A stretch of DNA of 10,976 nucleotides from contig DJVJ01000060.1 in assembly GCA_002441135.1 (NCBI GenBank), positions 1 through 10,976 on the forward strand, given 5' to 3'. The stretch is from Caryophanales bacterium UBA6259. GTDB lineage: Bacteria; Bacillota; Bacilli; Tepidibacillales; Tepidibacillaceae. The notes under the pieces are model-generated. The model was not told where the DNA came from. It saw nothing but the letters and a program-made list of their open reading frames with translations, and made no database searches. Every line of letters begins with the position of its first letter. Within the stretch, counting starts at the first letter, position 1. A program made the translations under genes and the position numbers. Positions 6,302 to 10,976 of the stretch are shown one piece after another.

Positions 6302-8020
6302 GTGAAAATTTTAAGAATTAATATGAAGGACTTGTCTGTAAAAGAAGACAATACCATAAAATATAGCAGTCTTGGAGGAAGAGCACTTACCTCTAAAATT
6401 GTTCATGATGAAGTACCTGCTACTTGCCATCCATTAGGACCATTTAATAAGCTGATTTTTGCGAATGGGGTATTAACTGGTTCTGGTGCATCAAGTGCGG
6501 ATCGATATTCTATCGGTGCAAAAAGTCCATTAACTGGTGGTATTAAAGAAAGTAATGCTGGTGGAGTTTCTGGACTAAAGCTTGGTAGATTAGGGATTAG
6601 AGCTTTAGTTTTTGAAGATGTCCGTGATGATTTCAAGATTATTCATGTTTCTAAGAATGGAATAAACTTTGATGATGCAGCGCCAATCCTTGGAAAAGAT
6701 TTAAGTGAAGCTGCAGACATTTTAAGAGAAAAATACGGAAGTCATATAGCGGTATGGTTAATTGGTGTATCTGGTGAGCAAAAAATGAACTTAGCAGCAA
6801 TAGCTGGACAGGATAAAGAAGGATTACCAACTCGCTTTAATGGCAGAGGAGGACTAGGAGCAGTTGCTGGTTCTAAAGGTGTAAAGGCTATTGTTCTAGA
6901 TGATGAGGGTGTAGAAAAGAATCGTCCGATTGATAAAGACGCGTTTAGAGAAGCAATGAAGACTTATCATAAATGGTTAATGGAAACACCGGGAACTGCA
7001 AAGGTATTTCCGGAGCTTGGAACTGCTGGTCTTGTTAGAACAACCAATACCTTAGGTGCTCTACCAACAAGAAACTTCTCTACTGGTTCATTTGAACATT
7101 TTGAGAATATCTCTGGTGAGAAATTAAGAGAAACTATCTTAGAACGTGGTGGTGAAGGTACTCCGACACACGCGTGTATGCCAGGTTGTATTATCCGTTG
7201 TTCTAATGTATATGTAAATAAAGCAGGAAAGCTTGTAACCTCTCCGGTTGAATATGAAAACATAGGCTTATTAGGATCAAACCTTGGTATCGGTGATTTA
7301 GATGATATTGCAGAACTAAATCGTTTATGTAATGAATATGGGGTTGATACAATCGAGACGGGTGGAGCATTAGGTGTATTAATGTCTCAAAATGTATTAT
7401 CCTATGGTGATGTTGATGGAACAATTAAGGCAGTTAAAGAAATTAAAGAAGGAACACCATTCGGTAGAATAATTGGATCAGGCGCAAATATCGTAGGTAA
7501 GCTTTATGGCGCATATAGAGTTCCAACGGTTAAAGGCCAGACTATGGCTGCTTATGATCCAAGAGCGATAAAGGGACTTGGTGTAACCTACGCTACTTCT
7601 CCAATGGGAGCAGACCATACTGCAGGACAGGTAATAAGAGCGCAAGTTGATCATCATTCAAGTGAAGGTCAAGTAAAAGCTTCAAAGGATGCGCAGGAAT
7701 CAGTAACGATTTTTGATTCTCTAGGAATGTGCTACTTTGGTGGTGGAGCGATACAAGGACGTTTTGACCTTATTGCTGACTTAATTACTGCCTATATTGG
7801 ACAAAAGGTAACAGCAGAATTCTTGAAGGAAACGGCATTAGACACACTAAAACTAGAGCACGATTTTAACAGAAAAGCTGGTTTTACAAAAGCGGATGAT
7901 CGATTACCAGAATATATCTATATGGAGGAAAATCCGGCAAGCAAGACCGTATTTGATGTACCTCAAGAGGAAATGGAAACAATCGGGGTAGAATCAGACA
8001 CCTATCGTTTAAATAATTAA
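6302..8020 (+). CDS. aor: Aldehyde ferredoxin oxidoreductase, tungsten-pterin family
   Basis: This enzyme would oxidise an aldehyde to the carboxylate with a low-potential electron carrier, or run in reverse to reduce an acid, using a tungsten (possibly molybdenum) bis-pterin and one 4Fe-4S cluster. The 572 residues cover the whole family. The N-terminal AOR domain shows GGRALTSKIV, ANGVLTGSGASSADRYSIGAKSP and GGLGAVAGSKGVKAIV. Cluster cysteines are Cys292, Cys296 and Cys300 (CMPGCIIRC), with the fourth, Cys477, in DSLGMC. ATSPMGADHT (431-440) is the pterin-binding signature. The cysteine spacing is Cx3Cx3C, not the Cx2Cx3C of Pyrococcus AOR. The GTG at 6302 is chosen because GGTGA (6292-6296) is 5 nt upstream; a GTG at 6293 would overlap it. 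No ferredoxin, second subunit or cofactor gene is adjacent. Confidence 0.92.
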   Translation: MKILRINMKDLSVKEDNTIKYSSLGGRALTSKIVHDEVPATCHPLGPFNKLIFANGVLTGSGASSADRYSIGAKSPLTGGIKESNAGGVSGLKLGRLGIRALVFEDVRDDFKIIHVSKNGINFDDAAPILGKDLSEAADILREKYGSHIAVWLIGVSGEQKMNLAAIAGQDKEGLPTRFNGRGGLGAVAGSKGVKAIVLDDEGVEKNRPIDKDAFREAMKTYHKWLMETPGTAKVFPELGTAGLVRTTNTLGALPTRNFSTGSFEHFENISGEKLRETILERGGEGTPTHACMPGCIIRCSNVYVNKAGKLVTSPVEYENIGLLGSNLGIGDLDDIAELNRLCNEYGVDTIETGGALGVLMSQNVLSYGDVDGTIKAVKEIKEGTPFGRIIGSGANIVGKLYGAYRVPTVKGQTMAAYDPRAIKGLGVTYATSPMGADHTAGQVIRAQVDHHSSEGQVKASKDAQESVTIFDSLGMCYFGGGAIQGRFDLIADLITAYIGQKVTAEFLKETALDTLKLEHDFNRKAGFTKADDRLPEYIYMEENPASKTVFDVPQEEMETIGVESDTYRLNN

Positions 8021-8043
8021 TTTCAGAAGATGAGGAATGGGTT

Positions 8044-9876
8044 ATGAGTATCAAAGTTAAAGTAATAGCTCCATATAAAGGCTTAATAGATTTAATGTCT
8101 AATTTGTCAAAGGATCAAACGGACATGCAAATTGACATTGAAGAGGGAGATCTATATGAAGGCCTTGAAATAGCTAAAAAAGCGGTAAAACAAGGCTATG
8201 ACTTACTTGTTAGCCGTGGAGGAACTGCTGCTTTAATAAGAAGATATGTTCCAATTCCTGTAATAGCAATTCCGGTATCAGGATATGATATTTTGCGCTC
8301 CCTAACTTTAATTAAAGATTATAAAGGGAAAATTGGAATCATTGGTTTTGAAAATATTACAGAAGGTTCCTCTTCTATTTGTCAGCTACTAGATTTAGAT
8401 ATCCCTCATTTTACGATACATCATGAATCAGAGGTGGAAAATGCCTTAAGGCAGGCGATTAGCCAAGGGGTTGAAGTAGTCGTTGGTGATGTGATTACGG
8501 TTCAAAATGCCAATTTATTGGGATTACAGGGAATTTTAATTACATCAGGTCCTGAGTCAGTAAAGGAAACCTTTGAAAACATTCGGAATGTTTATAGGGT
8601 GTTTAAGAAAAAGGAAGAGGAACGATTAATATTTGAGAATATCATGAATGAAAATGACAGAGGAATCCTGTTGGTGGATGAGAATAATCGAGTCAAATTC
8701 TTTAATAATACGATTAAACAATTCCTTCCTACATTGAAGCTTGGCGATTTTGTAGATGACAAAGTTTTTGTAATTGATATGGCAGATCAAAACGCTAGAA
8801 AAGACCATTTTAAAATAACTTGGCAGAATAACTATTCTACGATTGCTTATAGGAAAAACTTCATTCTAAATAATGAAAAGATGACCATTTATTATTCCAT
8901 TGATTTTGATATTGTTCAACAGATGGCGAATGAAGTAAACAAACAGAAGCTGAAAAAAATCGATGTTAAAAAAGATTTAGCTAATTTCGGTCAATTTATT
9001 AAAAATAGTTCTGTTATGAAGGAAGTTCTTGAGCATGCAAAAAAATTCGCTGTTTTAGATACTCCATTATGGCTTATTGGAGAATATGGAACAGGAAAAG
9101 AGATGCTTGCTGAAGCGATTCATCAGGCTAGCTCATATACCAACGGTCCTTTTGTTACCTTTTCTTTCTACTTTAATGATGGGGATCAAGTAGAAAAACA
9201 ACTTTTTGGTTCGGATAATTCTCCTAATTTATTTGAATTAGCCCAAGGAGGTACGTTGTATCTAGAAGGAATTGAAAAAGCACCAAGTAATCTATATTCT
9301 GATATTATTCTAGAACTTAAAAAGTGGCCTAATTTAAGGCTGATTTATTCAAGTGAAATTTCAGCTACGGAAATGGTAGAAGCAGATGAAAATGTAGCCA
9401 TTCTTCAAACGATTAATCCCTCTATTTTAAAAATACCAACATTAAGTGAACGGACAGAGGATATTGAGGACTTAGTTCGGCTTTTCGTTGCTAAATACAA
9501 CATTAAGTATGGTAAACAAATTGTGGGAATTAAGCACGAGCCTCTTCAATTATTGTTGGAATATAGCTGGCCAAGAAACGTTGAGGAACTTGATAAAGTA
9601 ATTGAAGAAGCGGTTATTTTAACGGATGAGTATTATATTGATCAAAAAGATTTAATTTCATTATATAATAAGTATGAAGAAGATACTCATTACAAGACTC
9701 TGCAAAACGATAAAGGCGCTTTGGTAATTCATTTAGAAAATAAAACCTTAGATGATATAGAGATTGAAATTATCAATCATATCTTATCATCAGAAAAAAT
9801 GAACCAATCAGAGGCAGCGAAAAGATTGGGGATTAATAGAACTACTCTATGGCGAAAAATAAAAACACTGAAATAA
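8044..9876 (+). CDS. PrpR_N/PAS/degenerate AAA+/Fis-HTH transcription regulator
   Basis: This 610-residue regulator is built like a sigma-54 activator. A PrpR_N-type sensor spans 1-190 (LLVSRGGTAALIRR at 54-67; a periplasmic-binding-like fold sensing small acids). A PAS-like segment spans about 195-290 (GILLVDENNRVKFFNN). An AAA+ domain spans about 315-540, and a Fis-type HTH about 567-610 (NQSEAAKRLGINRTTLWRKIK). Walker A is intact (GEYGTGKE, 346-353). The rest of the ATPase is worn: after QLFG (386-389) the GAFTGA loop is missing, Walker B reads LYLEG rather than LFLDE (405-409), the FREDLYYRL arginine-finger region is gone, and WPGNVREL has become WPRNVEEL (509-516), losing the sensor II arginine. 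It therefore probably cannot remodel sigma-54 and may act on sigma-A promoters. It is the last gene of the operon, 23 bp after the AOR, with AGGAATGGG before the ATG. Confidence 0.88.
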   Translation: MSIKVKVIAPYKGLIDLMSNLSKDQTDMQIDIEEGDLYEGLEIAKKAVKQGYDLLVSRGGTAALIRRYVPIPVIAIPVSGYDILRSLTLIKDYKGKIGIIGFENITEGSSSICQLLDLDIPHFTIHHESEVENALRQAISQGVEVVVGDVITVQNANLLGLQGILITSGPESVKETFENIRNVYRVFKKKEEERLIFENIMNENDRGILLVDENNRVKFFNNTIKQFLPTLKLGDFVDDKVFVIDMADQNARKDHFKITWQNNYSTIAYRKNFILNNEKMTIYYSIDFDIVQQMANEVNKQKLKKIDVKKDLANFGQFIKNSSVMKEVLEHAKKFAVLDTPLWLIGEYGTGKEMLAEAIHQASSYTNGPFVTFSFYFNDGDQVEKQLFGSDNSPNLFELAQGGTLYLEGIEKAPSNLYSDIILELKKWPNLRLIYSSEISATEMVEADENVAILQTINPSILKIPTLSERTEDIEDLVRLFVAKYNIKYGKQIVGIKHEPLQLLLEYSWPRNVEELDKVIEEAVILTDEYYIDQKDLISLYNKYEEDTHYKTLQNDKGALVIHLENKTLDDIEIEIINHILSSEKMNQSEAAKRLGINRTTLWRKIKTLK

Positions 9877-9899
9877 TTAAAGTAATTCATGACATAAAG

Positions 9900-9928
9900 A
9901 AGGCGGCTAATAAAATGGCTGCCTTTTT
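9900..9928 (+). terminator. Intrinsic terminator of the catabolic operon
   Basis: AAGGCGGCT (9900-9908) pairs with GGCTGCCTT (9917-9925), 9 bp with two G-U pairs, and ends in five T (9924-9928). It lies 23 bp after the regulator stop. Confidence 0.85.
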
Positions 9929-9957
9929 GCTTATTCTGTCGTTATTCTTTATATAAT
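9927..9957 (+). promoter_or_regulatory. Possible promoter of the long leader
   Basis: A perfect -10 box TATAAT (9952-9957) stands in AT-rich DNA. The best -35 is TTGCTT (9927-9932), with a long 19-bp spacer. If used, it would give a leader of about 480 nt before the ATG at 10444. A weaker alternative start near 10077 (TTGTTG at 10042, TAAATT at 10065) cannot be excluded. Confidence 0.35.
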
Positions 9958-10072
9958 AGAGGAATTGTAAGGAAACTCCAGCTCACGTTAGATAGGTACA
10001 AATTAGATTAAATAATACCGAAATATTAGTAATTACCGAATTTGTTGATTATCAGAAAATATGTTAAATTTA

Positions 10073-10086
10073 TAAAGTAAACTTTA
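10073..10086 (+). promoter_or_regulatory. Inverted repeat, possible operator
   Basis: TAAAGT-AA-ACTTTA is a perfect 6-2-6 palindrome just downstream of the alternative promoter. In AT-rich DNA it could arise by chance. Confidence 0.25.
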
Positions 10087-10376
10087 AATACCATGAAGTA
10101 TGATTAGTCGGTAGGCAGTGGTTATGAGCGAAAGTATGCAATCTCAGGTTGATTTTGTAGATTTTCGTTAGTAACCAACCTCTAAGGAAAATTAACTAGG
10201 CTGAAATCTAATCTGAAAAATGGAGATTTAAGAGACTGGGATTCTTATTGGTTCAAAAATATACGGATCAATAATAGGCTACACTTTTGTGTGGTTTAAG
10301 GTGAGTCGATTTAGGCGAAACCTGGATACTCTAACCTCTTCTGAACAAGAAGAGATTAGGATATCCAGGTTTTTTT
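10086..10376 (+). ncRNA. Candidate structured leader RNA ending in a terminator
   Basis: There is no ORF here, but there are successive helices: TGAG/CTCA (10125-10128/10143-10146), AGGTTG/CAACCT (10146-10151/10176-10181, competing for one base), AAATCT/AGATTT (10204-10209/10224-10229), TTATTGGTTC/GGATCAATAA (10245-10254/10265-10274) and, directly adjoining, TAGGCTACAC/GTGTGGTTTA (10275-10284/10289-10298). A terminator hairpin follows. CAGGTT at 10145-10150 could also pair with AACCTG at 10319-10324 of the terminator arm, a possible antiterminator. I recognise no known riboswitch or T-box consensus. The gene behind it is an amino-acid-type transporter component, so ligand-controlled attenuation is plausible but unproven. 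Confidence 0.4.
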
Positions 10377-10409
10377 ATTTCTATATGAAATAGGTCCTAA
10401 CGACTCATC
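10300..10409 (+). repeat. Long inverted repeat enclosing the terminator
   Basis: GGTGAGTCG-AT-TTAGG (10300-10315) pairs with CCTAA-CGACTCATC (10396-10409): 14 bp with one G-U and a 2-nt bulge. Inside lie the terminator hairpin (10319-10371) and a small hairpin ATTTC/GAAAT (10377-10381/10387-10391), giving a three-way junction. It may be an RNA fold or a small inverted-repeat element of about 110 bp; no clear target-site duplication flanks it. Confidence 0.5.
10319..10376 (+). terminator. Strong terminator or attenuator before the ABC gene
   Basis: AACCTGGATA (10319-10328) pairs with TATCCAGGTT (10362-10371), and the inner CTCTAA-CCTCTTCT arm pairs with AGAAGAGATTAG around a short loop, followed by T to 10376. 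It lies 67 bp upstream of the start codon and after no gene, so its role is most likely attenuation or the end of a small RNA. Confidence 0.8.
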
Positions 10410-10443
10410 TATATCAATGTTTAAATATTTAAAGGGGGAAAAG

Positions 10444-10976
10444 ATGTTGAAAAAATTTTTGGTTCTTATGTTAAGTATTACACTATTATTAACAATGGTT
10501 ACGGGTTGTGGAAGTGACCAAACATCAAAGCCGGTGGAGGATGGAGAAGTTTTCACGTATGCAATGAGTGGAACATATAAACCATTTAACTATAAAGAAA
10601 ATGGAGACTTAGTAGGCTTTGATGTAGAAATTGCAGAAGCAATTGCAGAAAAAATGGGGTATAAAGGAACTCCTAAAATAACACCATGGGAAACCATTTT
10701 AGAAGGTTTGAAAATTGGAAAGTACGATGCAATTATTGGCAGTATGGCAATTACAGAGGAGAGAGCTAAACAAGTTGATTTCTCAATACCGTACTATCGT
10801 TCTGGAGCACAGATTTTTGTAATGAATGACAACAGTGAAATTAATTCCGTAGATGATCTAAAAGGCAAGAAAATCGGGGTTGTAAAATCAAGTACTTTTG
10901 GAGATGTTGCTCGTGATTATTCTGAGGAAGTAAAGGAATATGCAAGTGATGTACTAGCGCTTCAAGACTTGCCAAC
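10444..10976 (+). CDS. Amino-acid-type ABC transporter substrate-binding lipoprotein (3' end outside the window)
   Basis: The first 177 codons are open to the window edge. A signal peptide ends in the lipobox VTGC at Cys22, so it is a membrane-anchored binding protein. The family 3 (polar amino acid, HisJ/GlnH type) fold follows: YKPFNYKENGDLVGFDVEIAEAIA (46-69), GKYDAIIGSMAITEERAKQVDFS (92-114) and LKGKKIGVVKSSTFGD (139-154). Arg107 in TEERAKQVDFS corresponds to the arginine that holds the ligand alpha-carboxylate in HisJ-like proteins, which favours an amino acid. The ATG follows AAAGGGGGAAAAG (10431-10443). Permease and ATPase genes would be expected downstream. It has its own leader and terminator-like hairpin and is not part of the TRAP operon. 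Confidence 0.9.
   Translation, partial: MLKKFLVLMLSITLLLTMVTGCGSDQTSKPVEDGEVFTYAMSGTYKPFNYKENGDLVGFDVEIAEAIAEKMGYKGTPKITPWETILEGLKIGKYDAIIGSMAITEERAKQVDFSIPYYRSGAQIFVMNDNSEINSVDDLKGKKIGVVKSSTFGDVARDYSEEVKEYASDVLALQDLP

Noticed and set aside
10086..10376. T-box, lysine, SAM, glycine or cobalamin riboswitch in the leader
   Set aside because: No TGGNACCGCG T-box motif or hallmark core of these classes was found by eye; kept only as an unassigned structured RNA.
9960..10376. RNase P RNA or tmRNA (suggested by size and GGAAACTCC near 9971)
   Set aside because: The universally conserved RNase P blocks and a tmRNA tag frame are missing.
10356..10556. Open frame on the - strand over the start of the last gene
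   Set aside because: It overlaps the terminator and the signal peptide of a clear binding protein and has no recognisable product.

Overview
The window looks like a low-GC Bacillales chromosome, probably Bacillaceae. The evidence is AT-rich coding DNA, strong AGGGGG-type ribosome binding sites, GTG starts, Bacillus-style sigma-A promoters with a CcpA-type cre site, Gram-positive lipoprotein signals, and a 5S rRNA with the usual Firmicutes core. The genus cannot be fixed from this sequence. All genes read on the + strand.

Layout. 1-176: the 3' end of an rRNA operon, with a 5S gene and its terminator. 177-500: a non-coding rRNA-flank region made of small hairpins and imperfect duplications, including a second terminator behind what looks like a collapsed 5S copy. 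500-745: a sigma-A promoter (TTGAAT-17-TATAAT) with a cre site on its start point, then a leader with two hairpins. 746-9876: seven co-directional genes that look like one catabolic operon: a tripartite TRAP transporter (dctP, dctQ, dctM), a LarA-like nickel-pincer isomerase homologue, an iron-dependent alcohol dehydrogenase, a tungsten-type aldehyde ferredoxin oxidoreductase (AOR), and a PrpR-type regulator. 9900-9928: the operon terminator. 9929-10443: about 500 bases without a gene, holding a possible promoter, a structured leader and a strong terminator-like hairpin inside a longer stem. 10444 to the end: the 5' part of an amino-acid-type ABC transporter binding lipoprotein.

How the genes may work together (inference). 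The TRAP system imports a small organic acid. The LarA-like enzyme would racemise or epimerise a 2-hydroxy acid. The Fe-alcohol dehydrogenase and the AOR would interconvert alcohol, aldehyde and acid. The PrpR_N domain of the regulator would sense an intermediate, and CcpA would shut the operon down on preferred carbon sources. Three of the four cytoplasmic proteins are enzymes expected to need unusual or specific metals (Ni-pincer, W-pterin, Fe). The substrate cannot be named from the sequence.

The most unusual points are: the regulator, which has the architecture of a sigma-54 activator but lacks GAFTGA, a normal Walker B, the arginine-finger region and the sensor II arginine; the enzyme combination itself; the unidentified structured leader before the last gene; and the hairpin-rich, duplicated 5S flank.
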